A stretch of 64,000 nucleotides of DNA. Origin: UBA5239 sp040391785. Lineage in GTDB: Bacteria > Verrucomicrobiota > Lentisphaeria > Victivallales > Victivallaceae. Below the pieces are notes generated by a model, which had not been told where the DNA came from, made no database searches, and saw only the letters and a program-made list of their open reading frames with translations. Made by a program: the position numbers and the translations under genes. The DNA is taken from positions 25,160-89,159 of the forward strand of contig JBEBXH010000014.1 of NCBI GenBank assembly GCA_040391785.1, in the 5' to 3' direction. This document shows positions 42,195 to 51,185 of this stretch, piece after piece. The stretch's first letter is position 1; every line of letters starts with the position of its first letter.

Positions 42195-43160
42195 TCAATT
42201 CTGGATTTCAGGACCGTAGAACGCGGTCAGGTGCGGGTTTTCGGCGGAGGCGTAATCGAGGAGGTCGTCCAGGCGGCCTTCCGCCAGGCCGATGCATTTG
42301 TCGGCGGCGCCGTAGTAAATCCGGATGAGGCCATCCGGCATAGCTAAAGCATTGCAGGTGAAAACGACGTTGCCGACCCTGCCGGCCAATTCGTAATCGT
42401 GTTCCGGCCACAGCACGGGCTGGCTGCTGCGCGCGAGGATTTTGGCAGGATCGCGCAAATCCAGCAGCAGCACGCCGAGGCGGTAGATATAGCCGTTGCA
42501 CGTGTGGTCCACGCCGTGGTAAATGCACAGCCAGCCTTTCGGGGTTTTTATGGGGATGGCTCCGGCGCCGATTTTGTGCGAATCCCAGCAGCCGGGGCGC
42601 GGCTGCATCAGCTGGCGGCTGTCGCTCCAATCCACGAGATTGGCGGAATAGCTGATACACATGTCGGAGGGGTCGCATTCGTCATCGCTCATCGGGCGGT
42701 CGAAGCGCACATAGCGGCCGTCGATCTTTTCCGGGAACAGAGCGGAATTCCGGTTGTTCCGTCCGGTCTCCGGCTGTTCGATGCGCTCAAAGTGAATGAA
42801 ATCCGTCGTCCGTACCACGCCTGTCCGTACCCCGAAATTTTCCCGCTGGCTGGCGTACATGATGATGTATTCATCGCCGATCCGGGTGATCCGCGGATCG
42901 TAAACGCATTTTTCCGGCAGGCCGTCGGCAAACCCGGGCCAGCCGGCGACCGGAGCGGGATCGACCGTGAAGTCGGTACCGTTGCGGCTGCGGGCCAGCC
43001 AGAACACGATCGGCGTACCGGTGGTCGCCGCGTCGACCATCAACAGGTATTCACCGTTATGGTATACCGCGCCGGGATTGAATATATACATGATGCCATC
43101 CGGGAACTGTGCCGGGGCCAGAACCGGATTGCCGGCGTATTTCTGCAAGGGTAATTTCAC
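42195..43160 (-). CDS. GH130-type glycoside phosphorylase/hydrolase
   Basis: 321 aa, no signal peptide. NPGAVYHNGEYLLMVDAATT, KCVYDPRITRIGDEYIIMYA (catalytic Asp in the YDPR motif), NSALFPEKIDGRYVRFDRP, KIGAGAIPIKTPKGWLCIYH and GNVVFTCNALAMPDG follow the five-bladed beta-propeller pattern of GH130. Most members phosphorolyse beta-mannosides, releasing mannose-1-phosphate. It probably handles oligosaccharides imported after the GH51-like enzymes act outside. Specificity cannot be told by eye. Confidence 0.85.
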   Translation of the reverse strand: MKLPLQKYAGNPVLAPAQFPDGIMYIFNPGAVYHNGEYLLMVDAATTGTPIVFWLARSRNGTDFTVDPAPVAGWPGFADGLPEKCVYDPRITRIGDEYIIMYASQRENFGVRTGVVRTTDFIHFERIEQPETGRNNRNSALFPEKIDGRYVRFDRPMSDDECDPSDMCISYSANLVDWSDSRQLMQPRPGCWDSHKIGAGAIPIKTPKGWLCIYHGVDHTCNGYIYRLGVLLLDLRDPAKILARSSQPVLWPEHDYELAGRVGNVVFTCNALAMPDGLIRIYYGAADKCIGLAEGRLDDLLDYASAENPHLTAFYGPEIQN

Positions 43161-43180
43161 TGTTCAAAAACTCCATTTAT

Positions 43181-45160
43181 TTATAATGCGGAAAGCAGTG
43201 TAATCGAACGGGCGGGAAGGATCAGTTTGCCGCCAGTAAGCGTGATTTCCCGCTCGTTGTCGCGATATTCATTGGGCAGGGTAGCGCCGAAGCTGTCGGT
43301 ATCGAGCCGCCGCATCCGGCATTTTTCCGGGAATCCGGGATAGTCAAGCTGGAGCAATACCGGCTCCTCCAGCGGATTGGAGACGAATACCGCCGGCTTG
43401 CCGTCCGCATTGGTTCCGGCCAGGTATCCGCCGTTGATTCCGAAGTTCGCCTGAGCTTTGGCGGCATAGAGCGAACCGCCCGCGAAGGCGGAAAGCATAC
43501 CGAGTGTTTTCATCCCCGGCGAGTCGACATACTGCATGGGGAAATATTTGTTCGAATTGGCCGCGGAGGGATCGACATACCAGTTGGCGTTGGCGGCGGT
43601 TGGTTTGGGCGGAGCTTGACCGTTGAGCCACTTGAAGCCCCGGTTGATTTCACTGAATGAGACGTCGAAGAAGGTCAAACCGAAATAGGTCGACTCGAAA
43701 TCGTGGAAAATCGCCATGTCGACTTCCGGCCGGATCATCAGTTCGGGCCAGTTCTTCGCGATTGCCAGTCCGAGCGCGAACGAAGGCTGCATCCGGCTGA
43801 AATCATAGGTGAAAAGATTGTAGACCGTGGTTTCGCTGACCGTGATTTTCTTACTGTTCCGCTTGGCCGGGTTGTCGAGGTTTCTCGGATAGTTGACATC
43901 GGCATTGGCGAAGGCGCGGTAATCGGCGGTCATATAGGATGGGCTCGGCCGCGGCCAGGAGGCGTAAGGATAGTGAGTGGTCACTCCGGTGATTTTATCC
44001 CAGACATCGGGGTACTTCTGCAGTTCCTCTTCCAATCCTTTTATCCCGGTGACGCAGATCGGTTTGCCGGGATCGTTGGCGGCGACGACCGGGATAAGTG
44101 CCGCGCATACTTTGGCATACTGTTCCACGGTCATCGTGGCGAATTCCTCATTGCCGAGTTCCCAGTAGTCGACATCGGCGGGCTTTAAAATGCCGTTTTT
44201 GAAGTTGCGTTCGAGAGCCGCGGCCGCTTCGGCGTGGCGTCTTTCGCTGATATCCAGCTTTGCCTGCTTCGGGAAATGGGTTGCGTCGATGGCTTGGATC
44301 TCGCCCTGGGCATCAAGGTAAAAGCTGGTGTTCAGCTGATAAACGACCTTGACGCCGGCTTCCTTCATCACGTCGCAGAATTCCCGGAAACCGACCATCA
44401 TCGGAGCATTGCGGGTCGTACAGAGCTTCATCAGTTTCTGGCATGCTTCGCGGCTTTCGGGCAGGTGCCAGTGGCTGGCGGTGCCGCCCGGGTAACGGGC
44501 CGCGCGAAGCTGGCATTTCTTCAGGAATTCGACGAATTCCATCCGTTTGGAGCCCTTGGCGTCAGCGGGCAGTGAACCGTAATAAATACCGGGGAAGTTG
44601 CTGCTGTCGATGTTGGCTCCGAAATGGAACGCGGTCGGCTTTGAGGCTACCATATTCGGATCGACCGATAGGCGGACGGTGCGGTCTGTGAGGTTGGCGG
44701 GGGTAATATCGGTGACGGTGATTTCGCGTACTTTCGCTGTGCTGCCGCCGGCGCCCAGCCACAGCTTGAGGCCGATCTCGGTCGCGTCGCCGGGCACGGT
44801 CAGGTAACACTCATAAAGCGGGCCGCCATGATCCGTGCCCTGGCGGATGATCGTGTTCCAATAGTGGTTTCCGGCCTCTTTGCCGCCCTGAAACAGCGCG
44901 ATCAGCGTAACCGGAGCGACCGGGGCCCGTTCCGACAGGCGCAGCGAGATCTTCAACCCCTGAAACTGCCCCTTGGCAAAATGAATTTTGGACTCAAGCA
45001 GAACGGGGGCGGAAACGGCCCGCACCGCGTCGGCGTCGAGTGCTGCTCCGTTTTCCACGGAGCTTTTCCATTTTATCAGTTCGGCGGCGTTCCATTTGCG
45101 CTCCAGGGCCCCGAGCGGGAGCAGCAGGAGCGCGGCGAGACAGGCGAGCAGATATTTCAT
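43181..45160 (-). CDS. Secreted GH51-like glycosidase (alpha-L-arabinofuranosidase type), copy 1
   Basis: 659 aa with a signal peptide (MKYLLACLAALLLLPLGA). Residues about 20-160 form a carbohydrate-binding-like beta domain. The barrel begins near FHFGANIDSSNFPGIYYGSL, and YWELGNEEFATM carries the NEE acid/base typical of clan GH-A; ITVSETTVYNLF is the likely nucleophile strand. The C-terminal beta domain ends LILPARSITLLS. The plan matches arabinofuranosidase-type GH51 enzymes, but the sequence is divergent and another clan GH-A family is possible. It is a paralogue of the upstream gene, 14 bp away. Confidence 0.68.
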   Translation of the reverse strand: MKYLLACLAALLLLPLGALERKWNAAELIKWKSSVENGAALDADAVRAVSAPVLLESKIHFAKGQFQGLKISLRLSERAPVAPVTLIALFQGGKEAGNHYWNTIIRQGTDHGGPLYECYLTVPGDATEIGLKLWLGAGGSTAKVREITVTDITPANLTDRTVRLSVDPNMVASKPTAFHFGANIDSSNFPGIYYGSLPADAKGSKRMEFVEFLKKCQLRAARYPGGTASHWHLPESREACQKLMKLCTTRNAPMMVGFREFCDVMKEAGVKVVYQLNTSFYLDAQGEIQAIDATHFPKQAKLDISERRHAEAAAALERNFKNGILKPADVDYWELGNEEFATMTVEQYAKVCAALIPVVAANDPGKPICVTGIKGLEEELQKYPDVWDKITGVTTHYPYASWPRPSPSYMTADYRAFANADVNYPRNLDNPAKRNSKKITVSETTVYNLFTYDFSRMQPSFALGLAIAKNWPELMIRPEVDMAIFHDFESTYFGLTFFDVSFSEINRGFKWLNGQAPPKPTAANANWYVDPSAANSNKYFPMQYVDSPGMKTLGMLSAFAGGSLYAAKAQANFGINGGYLAGTNADGKPAVFVSNPLEEPVLLQLDYPGFPEKCRMRRLDTDSFGATLPNEYRDNEREITLTGGKLILPARSITLLSAL

Positions 45161-45174
45161 GAGGGTGTTCCTTT

Positions 45175-47361
45175 TCAGTATTTGATGGTCAATTGCGTGA
45201 TGGAAAATGGCTCAAGGGTGGTTTTGACCGTTCCTCGCTCAAATGCGAACGTACCTTTTTGTTCGATTGCCGGGCGCGGTAGCCCGTCGAGGCCCGGCCA
45301 GCGGATGCCGCCGCGTTCCACTGTGCCGCGCTTCGCAAAACAGGAGATGTCGAGCGAGAGTCCCCGCGAAACGGCACCGCGGTTCACCAGCGTCACGAGC
45401 AGCCGGTCGCCGTCCGCAGAAGCGAGCAGGTCAAAAAGCGGCCGCTTCGTCGCTGCCGGAGTCGTGATTTCAGTAGCAAGCACGTTCATATTGACATGGT
45501 TCGAGAGTACCCGCATGGCTTCTCCGGAGGGCAGCACCAGGTAACGGTTGAACCAGAGCTGTTCGGCCGGGGTTTCAACGGGCGGCACGCTATCGCCTTT
45601 TTTCAACAATTTGAAGCTGCCGAGTCCGGCCCGCGGATCATAATACTGGTTGAACAGGATCATGCCGAAGAATGGGGATTCGAGGTCGTGGAAGGTCAGC
45701 ACGTCCATATCGTTGAGCTTCATCGCCTCGATCCAGTTCGCGGCGAACAGCAATCCCTGCGCGGGGGTGTAGATGACCCGGTGCGGGTCCCAGGTTTGGT
45801 GGAACTTGAAGACGCTGGTTTCATTGCCGGCCATCTTTACTTTGTCGAAACCGGCGGCGCGCAGCATTTTCAGATGCGCATTGGTGTTCATCGCCCAGTC
45901 GAGCTTGCCGCAGACAAAGCGCTCGAGATCGGCCCGTTTTCCCGCTTCGGGATACCAGTGGGAACCCCACGGATAATGCGCCGACAGATAGTTGATATCG
46001 TCAATAACGCCGTTTTTGGCGAGCAATTCGCAGAGGGCAACCGGCCAGGTGTTGCCGGTGACGGTGATGCTGGCGTCGGGGTTGTATGCCTTGATGATCG
46101 GCAGGAAGGCAGTGATGATCGCCGCGTATTCCTCCACGGACATCAACGCGAATTCCTCGTTGCCGAACTCCCAGTAACGGATGGCGCCGGGCGGCAGTTT
46201 CGCCACGAAACGTTTGAAGGCTGCTGTGGCCTCGGGGAGACGGTTCCGGTCATAAAGTTGCGGGAGGTTCTTTTTGTAGTTATTTTCGGCGATGGGCTTC
46301 ACTTCGCCGTCGGAATCGACAAAGAACATGGTGTTGATTTCGAAGTACATTTCAAAGCCGTACCGCCGGCAGAAATCGAGCACGTCTTCAAAGCGCGGAT
46401 AATACATCGCGGTGTAATAATGCGCATGCTGCGGCAGCAATTTGGCCAGCTTCTGCATCGCCTCCGGCCCCTCGGTGAAATACCAGTGGGCGGGCATGCC
46501 GCCCGGGAAACGCAGGACCCTGGCTCCGGCGCGGTTCAGTGCGTCGGCAAACTCCCGCCGCCGGTTCTGCGGATTTTCCTCCGGCAGCGTCCCGAAATAA
46601 ATGCCGGGATAGCGGAATTCGGCATTGAGCCCGAACAACATTTCCGGGAGTTCTTCTTTGGCCGTATCCGGGGTGACCTTCACCGCAAGCGGACTCGATT
46701 CCGCCAGCATTTCGGCTACAGCGGGGCGGGGCTCGACGAAGATCCGGTCGAAATCCGCGCTGCCGGCGGCCTTGAATAAACCGCATTCCAGCCGGAATGA
46801 AACCGCATTTTCCGGCAACGTGAAAAAGAGGTCGTAACTGTCCCACCAGCCATCGCGGATCTGGTCGATTGCCTTCCATTGGTCGGCCGTGCTTTTCAAT
46901 TTCAGCAGGTGCCCCGTGCCGGTCCGGCCGATGAGTTCGCCGGCGGCGTTGTAAAAGCTCACCATGATACCGGCTCCGCCGCCTTCGTCGCTCAGCACCT
47001 TGTAGCGCTGCCACCAGGTGACGCGGTAACTGCGGCACGGTTCCGCCGGATCGATTTTCACTGCCTGGGCGAGAAAATTCTCGCTTTTGCGCAGTTCGGC
47101 CGGGACGGTGACGGAGAGCATTTTTCTGGATTCAAAAGCACCCTTTTCGCTGATTTCGTAGCGTGCTCCCGGTTCGAGAACCGCGCTGAAACCGCTTTCT
47201 CCCTGTTCGAAATCCCCGTTATGGATCAGGTTTCCGGGCAGCAGATCGAAATTTGCCGCCTGGGCCGGTTCGGTCGGAACCGTGCCGGGTGTGTAGGTTG
47301 AGCAGGAGACTCCGGCGAAAATAATTGCCGCGGGCAGGATGGATTTGAAGATATTTTTCAT
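45175..47361 (-). CDS. GH51-like glycosidase lipoprotein, copy 2
   Basis: 728 aa. I chose the ATG at 47361, which starts 1 bp after the pseudopilin stop, over an in-frame start at 47418 that would overlap it. The N-terminus MKNIFKSILPAAIIFAGVSC ends in a lipobox (AGVSC), so it should be lipid-anchored. Then follow a binding module (NLIHNGDFEQGESGF), the barrel (LFGLNAEFRYPGIYFGTLPE), the acid/base YWEFGNEEFALM and the candidate nucleophile AGNETSVF. Same architecture as copy 1, suggesting two related substrates or linkages. Family assignment is moderate, as for copy 1. Confidence 0.7.
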   Translation of the reverse strand: MKNIFKSILPAAIIFAGVSCSTYTPGTVPTEPAQAANFDLLPGNLIHNGDFEQGESGFSAVLEPGARYEISEKGAFESRKMLSVTVPAELRKSENFLAQAVKIDPAEPCRSYRVTWWQRYKVLSDEGGGAGIMVSFYNAAGELIGRTGTGHLLKLKSTADQWKAIDQIRDGWWDSYDLFFTLPENAVSFRLECGLFKAAGSADFDRIFVEPRPAVAEMLAESSPLAVKVTPDTAKEELPEMLFGLNAEFRYPGIYFGTLPEENPQNRRREFADALNRAGARVLRFPGGMPAHWYFTEGPEAMQKLAKLLPQHAHYYTAMYYPRFEDVLDFCRRYGFEMYFEINTMFFVDSDGEVKPIAENNYKKNLPQLYDRNRLPEATAAFKRFVAKLPPGAIRYWEFGNEEFALMSVEEYAAIITAFLPIIKAYNPDASITVTGNTWPVALCELLAKNGVIDDINYLSAHYPWGSHWYPEAGKRADLERFVCGKLDWAMNTNAHLKMLRAAGFDKVKMAGNETSVFKFHQTWDPHRVIYTPAQGLLFAANWIEAMKLNDMDVLTFHDLESPFFGMILFNQYYDPRAGLGSFKLLKKGDSVPPVETPAEQLWFNRYLVLPSGEAMRVLSNHVNMNVLATEITTPAATKRPLFDLLASADGDRLLVTLVNRGAVSRGLSLDISCFAKRGTVERGGIRWPGLDGLPRPAIEQKGTFAFERGTVKTTLEPFSITQLTIKY

Positions 47362-47362
47362 T

Positions 47363-48064
47363 TTACTGGTATGAGATGACGTTGCCATTGCAAAGCTCCT
47401 GTCGTAGTTGGCGGACATTTTCGACGTGGCCGTCGAGATAAGCGACGTTTCCGGTGCCGCTATGGTTCCCGAAGATCAACGGTGAAACCCCAAAGGAATA
47501 ATCCCGGAAAGTGAATACCTCGGAGGGAGTCAACGGTCCCTTGAAGGCCCATTCGGTGCCTTCAGCGAAGTGATATTGAGTCATCCGGGTAGTGACCTTG
47601 GCATGCGAATAGCGGAAATTATACTGATAATCGCTCAAATGATTCTGATTGAAAATGCCGCCGTAGGGGTATGCGGAGGTATGGCGCGGGCAATTGAGCA
47701 GGATCGAAGAATACCAGCCGGTGGTCGAAACCGGAAATGCCCATTGTTTCCAGGTCCAGTAACCGCTTCCGAGCTGCATGAATGATTTGGCGAGCCGGGA
47801 AACCGCGTAATTAGTCGTATTTACCTCCTGCGCCGAAGTTACTTTGTTATTGCTCCAATCAAGGGCGCTTGGCATGGTATCATCATTTTCGTCGAGATAA
47901 AATTGTACCACTAAGCCGACCTGTTTCAATTGGTTCGAGCAGGTTATGGTCCGGGCTTTGTCGCGGGCTTTGTTCAGGGCCGGCAGCAGCATGGCCGCGA
48001 GTATTGCTATGATTGCAATCACGACCAGAAGCTCAATCAGTGTAAAATTACTTCTCTTTATCAT
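47363..48064 (-). CDS. Pseudopilin-like secreted protein with H-X9-DG motif
   Basis: 233 aa from the ATG at 48064, preceded by GGAGG; the longer frame overlaps the LacI gene. NFTLIELLVVIAIIAILAA is the prepilin signal, ALNKARDKARTITCSNQLKQ follows, and NHSGTGNVAYLDGH is the H-X9-DG motif. It lies between the regulator and the glycosidases, in the same operon (gaps 14 and 1 bp). The parallel with the gene at 24709, also upstream of a glycan-degrading enzyme, suggests a common role at the cell surface, so far unknown. Confidence 0.87.
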   Translation of the reverse strand: MIKRSNFTLIELLVVIAIIAILAAMLLPALNKARDKARTITCSNQLKQVGLVVQFYLDENDDTMPSALDWSNNKVTSAQEVNTTNYAVSRLAKSFMQLGSGYWTWKQWAFPVSTTGWYSSILLNCPRHTSAYPYGGIFNQNHLSDYQYNFRYSHAKVTTRMTQYHFAEGTEWAFKGPLTPSEVFTFRDYSFGVSPLIFGNHSGTGNVAYLDGHVENVRQLRQELCNGNVISYQ

Positions 48065-48078
48065 TTTTTCCTCCGTAT

Positions 48079-49098
48079 TCAGTTTAGTTTTAACTTCACG
48101 ACACTGTTTCGCACGATCAATGAACAACGCAGTTTGTCCTCTACGGCTGTGGTGAAGCCGCGCAGTTCCTTGAACAGCTTGTTTACCGCCAGTTCTCCCA
48201 TCATCCGGGTGGGTTGCGCCATTACGGTCACCGGCGGAATCATGTGTTCCAGCTCCCGGTCTTCTTCAAATGAAATAATTGAAAGATACTCCGGCACGCT
48301 GATCCCGATCTGATTCAGCTCCATCAACAACTTGCGGGTCATCAGGCTGTTGGTGGAAAGAATGGCCGTCGGGCGCTTGCCGCCCATGTTGCTCAACTCC
48401 GTAGCGGCGGAAGCCAGCGATTCACTCAGGTGCAGATACTCGCGCACCCAGACCTTGCCGGGATCACCGCCGAGTTTTTCGATGGTGTTGCAGAAGCCGT
48501 TTACCCGCTCGTTCTGGCAGACGTCCAGGCGCTTCATGCAGATAATGCCGAAACTGCGGTGCCCGAAGCTCCAGAAATAATTCGTCGAATCGCATCCGGC
48601 CTGGTAATTGTCCGTACAGACGATGCTGCCCTTTTCCGCGTTATACCCGAGGTTTCCGATCCGGATAACCGGAATCCCGAGTTCGCTCAGTTGATCCGAT
48701 ATGGCATAAAGCATATCGAACTCCGGCACGATCAGCCCCTTCAGGTTGTGCTCGATCACCATATTGCGGATATAGGCGATATCGAAGCGGTTTTCGGTCA
48801 GGACCAGCAGCTGAACCGTGGTATTTTCGGCCGTCAGGCTCTCGACGATCGAAGTAACCAGCGTGGCATTGTAACTGGTATTCAGGAAATCGAAATAGGC
48901 GAAAAGCAATATCCCGATGCAGTCGGGCGTATCATTTCTGCGGACGCTCGATTCGGCTTCCAGTTTGGCGGCCACTTTCTGTACGCGCTGCACGGTACCG
49001 GCGCGGTGCCCGGCTTTTCCGCTCAAAATCCGGGAGGCGGTCGCAGTGCTGACCTTGGCTCGGTCCGCAACTTCTTTTATCGTGTAGCCACTGAACAT
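48079..49098 (-). CDS. LacI-family regulator of the glycosidase operon
   Basis: 339 aa. YTIKEVADRAKVSTATASRI is the helix-turn-helix, followed by the sensor domain (IGILLFAYFDFLN, LKGLIVPEFDML, GHRSFGIICM, PTAILSTNSLMTRKLL). It heads the seven-gene operon down to 40682. Its promoter carries two TACCGG-centred palindromic sites, so it probably controls the whole unit including itself. Inducer unknown; a released oligosaccharide is the natural guess. Confidence 0.92.
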   Translation of the reverse strand: MFSGYTIKEVADRAKVSTATASRILSGKAGHRAGTVQRVQKVAAKLEAESSVRRNDTPDCIGILLFAYFDFLNTSYNATLVTSIVESLTAENTTVQLLVLTENRFDIAYIRNMVIEHNLKGLIVPEFDMLYAISDQLSELGIPVIRIGNLGYNAEKGSIVCTDNYQAGCDSTNYFWSFGHRSFGIICMKRLDVCQNERVNGFCNTIEKLGGDPGKVWVREYLHLSESLASAATELSNMGGKRPTAILSTNSLMTRKLLMELNQIGISVPEYLSIISFEEDRELEHMIPPVTVMAQPTRMMGELAVNKLFKELRGFTTAVEDKLRCSLIVRNSVVKLKLN

Positions 49099-49109
49099 TG
49101 ATGCTGTCT

Positions 49110-49156
49110 CCGGTAGTTCCTGATATAATTATACCGGTAATTTTGTAAGAAATCAA
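49110..49156 (-). promoter_or_regulatory. Promoter with two TACCGG-type operators
   Basis: On the minus strand TTGATT (49156-49151), 17-bp spacer, TATAAT (49133-49128). The palindrome TACCGGTA (49132-49139) overlaps the -10 edge. A second half-matching site, TACCGG (49115-49110), lies 24 bp downstream. The 115 bp beyond this (49157-49271) are AT-rich with no gene. Confidence 0.7.
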
Positions 49157-49271
49157 TCATTTTATCGAATTTCTTGGAACATAAAATTACAAGATGTTAC
49201 AAAATAAGTCGTATATATTTCATGATAAGATAATTAGACAATATGAATTAATTGACGTGCGATTCCATCAA

Positions 49272-50054
49272 TTATTTTTTCTTTGGAAAAAAGAGTTGTT
49301 CACGCGGAATGCCGAGGCTGTCGCACCACTGAAACGCCTCGCGCAGTTGATCGGTATCGCTGAGTCTGTGCGCATCGCTGTTGGGGCTGAGCACAACGTT
49401 TTCTTCCGCGAGAATGCGATAAAAATAGCGGTAGGATTCCTCGTAAGAATGTCCCGCTGCGGCCCGTTTGCGGAGATAGGAACCGACGAAAAAGCCGTTC
49501 ACTTCCACCGCGGTTCCGTGCTGCCGGGCCAGCCGGGCGAAAGAACGGATGTCCTCTTCCGCCGGAAGCGGCAGTTCCTCGATGGCGGCAAGGCCGGGCA
49601 GGTACCCTTCGCAGGTCAGCAGGATCAGGGCGGCGAACGGATGTGCGATCACGTCTGTCAGCGGATCGCTGGCGAGGCGGCAAAGGGTTTTCCAGTGCAG
49701 TTCGGCCAGTTCCGGCGATTTCAGGACCCCTTCGCAGTTATAATGATCCGCCGATACGATCACGTAGTCGAGTTCGGCGGCAATTTCGTTGCTGACGCTC
49801 AGCCGGCCGTCGGGCGCAAGGAGTTCCGCTTCGCAGCCGATGAAGCAATCCATGGTATGGGAAATCTTTTCGCGCACTTGCTGCAATTGCCGGAGCATTG
49901 CTTTCTGGTCGAGGCCGGCATGAAAATGGGGCGTCAGCCCGATTGCGGAGCATCCGGCCGTGCTCCACCGGGCGGCAATCGCGTCCGGCGTCATTTCGGC
50001 GGCGCCGTCATCGCCCGGGTACAACGCACTGTGCATGTGAAAATCGAATAACAT
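49272..50054 (-). CDS. PHP-domain phosphoesterase
   Basis: 260 aa. MLFDFHMHSALYPGDDG has the first metal-binding motif HxH. GLTPHFHAGL, DYVIVSADHYN, DVIAHPFAAL and VVLSPNSDAHRLSD supply the remaining ligands, as in histidinol-phosphatase-type PHP proteins (HisK). It likely removes phosphate from a small phosphorylated metabolite. It follows the LacI gene at 51057 by 16 bp in one operon and has no histidine-biosynthesis neighbours, so a sugar-phosphate substrate is more likely. Confidence 0.85.
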   Translation of the reverse strand: MLFDFHMHSALYPGDDGAAEMTPDAIAARWSTAGCSAIGLTPHFHAGLDQKAMLRQLQQVREKISHTMDCFIGCEAELLAPDGRLSVSNEIAAELDYVIVSADHYNCEGVLKSPELAELHWKTLCRLASDPLTDVIAHPFAALILLTCEGYLPGLAAIEELPLPAEEDIRSFARLARQHGTAVEVNGFFVGSYLRKRAAAGHSYEESYRYFYRILAEENVVLSPNSDAHRLSDTDQLREAFQWCDSLGIPREQLFFPKKK

Positions 50055-50070
50055 GGTACATCCTTTATAT

Positions 50071-51057
50071 TCAGTGGGATTTCAGGGTTTCGCGCCAGAT
50101 GATGGCGGCGTCGCTGGTTTGTGAGGCCAGCGGCTCGCCGTTCTGCAGGTGATTCAGCATGATTTGAACAGCGCGGCGGGCGCATTGTTCGGCCTGCTGG
50201 TCAAAGGTGGTCAGCGGGATCTGGCAGAAGGCCGACATCCGCAAATTGTCACCGCCGGCCAGCATGACGTCTTGCGGGATGCGGATGCCGTGCTCGACGC
50301 AATATTTCTCGATCCCGACGGCCATTTCGTCGTTGCCGCAAATGATCGCGTCAGGCTTGAACGCCAGGAGTTCCGGGGCGGCCGCGTAGGCTTCCTCGCT
50401 GGAGACAAGGGTATGGCGGAGAATAATTTTGGTCTTGCAGTTTTTGGCGGCCTGAAGGAATCCGCGGTGGCGCTGTTGAAAGCTGTCGCCGTCGTCGGAC
50501 ATCAGCGCGGCGAGCCGTTTGGCGCCGTTTTCGACGCAACCCTGCGTCAGTTCCGCCGTGGCGGCGGCCTGATTCGTGTATACCGCCGGGTAATTTTTGA
50601 CCTTGTTCGCCAACAGAATAAATGGGTATTTCTGTTTCGTGAGTTCCGCAAGGAATTTATGATTGTCCTTGGCGCCCCAGATGATCATGCCGTCCACTTC
50701 GCGGCGCTTGAAAATATTGATATATTCCTTACTTGCCGCGAAGTCCTGATTGTTCACCAGCGGCAGGCAGCGGTAGTTGTATTTCAGGAGCTCATCGCAG
50801 GTATTGAACAGCGATTTCGACAGGTTTTCGTCCTCGAACATGGATTCCTGAGCCACCAGAAATCCGATCATTTTAGCCTGTTTGGAGAAAAATCGCGCGG
50901 CATGAATGCTCGGCTGATAATCCAGCTGGGCGCAAACTTCCAGAATCCGTTTTTTGGTTTTCTCGCTGATCCTGATCGAGCACTCCCGGGCCGAGAGCAC
51001 CCGCGACACTGTCGACGGGGAGCAGTTGGCCAGTTCCGCGATTTTCCGTATATTCAT
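50071..51057 (-). CDS. LacI-family regulator
   Basis: 328 aa from ATG 51057 (MNIRKIAELANCSPSTVSRV), with AGGA 6-7 bp upstream; an ATG 57 bp earlier would lie beyond the -10 box and is not likely. HTH, hinge (QLDYQPSIHAARF) and sensor domain (IGFLVAQESMFED, VDGMIIWGAKDN, DAIICGNDEMAVGI, MLAGGDNLRMSAF) are complete. It diverges from the ADP-ribosylglycohydrolase-like and symporter genes, and palindromes in the shared region suggest it controls both directions. Confidence 0.92.
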   Translation of the reverse strand: MNIRKIAELANCSPSTVSRVLSARECSIRISEKTKKRILEVCAQLDYQPSIHAARFFSKQAKMIGFLVAQESMFEDENLSKSLFNTCDELLKYNYRCLPLVNNQDFAASKEYINIFKRREVDGMIIWGAKDNHKFLAELTKQKYPFILLANKVKNYPAVYTNQAAATAELTQGCVENGAKRLAALMSDDGDSFQQRHRGFLQAAKNCKTKIILRHTLVSSEEAYAAAPELLAFKPDAIICGNDEMAVGIEKYCVEHGIRIPQDVMLAGGDNLRMSAFCQIPLTTFDQQAEQCARRAVQIMLNHLQNGEPLASQTSDAAIIWRETLKSH

Positions 51058-51085
51058 TTGAGTTCCTGTAAAATTTATTTTATTG

Positions 51086-51154
51086 AATTTATCACAACAC
51101 TGTTGACTTTTCAAGCAAAAACATTATAATAGTAAAAATAGTGCAACAGTTGCA
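51086..51154. promoter_or_regulatory. Divergent promoters with two palindromic operators
   Basis: Minus: TTGAAA (51114-51109), 17 bp, TAAATT (51091-51086). Plus: TTGACT (51103-51108), 16 bp, TATAAT (51125-51130). The palindrome CAACA-C-TGTTG (51095-51105) lies in the minus promoter spacer and covers the plus -35. TGCAAC-A-GTTGCA (51142-51154) lies just downstream of the plus start. A single repressor could shut both directions. Confidence 0.75.
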
Positions 51155-51185
51155 GTATACTGTTTCTTGAGTAAAAAGAGGAATT

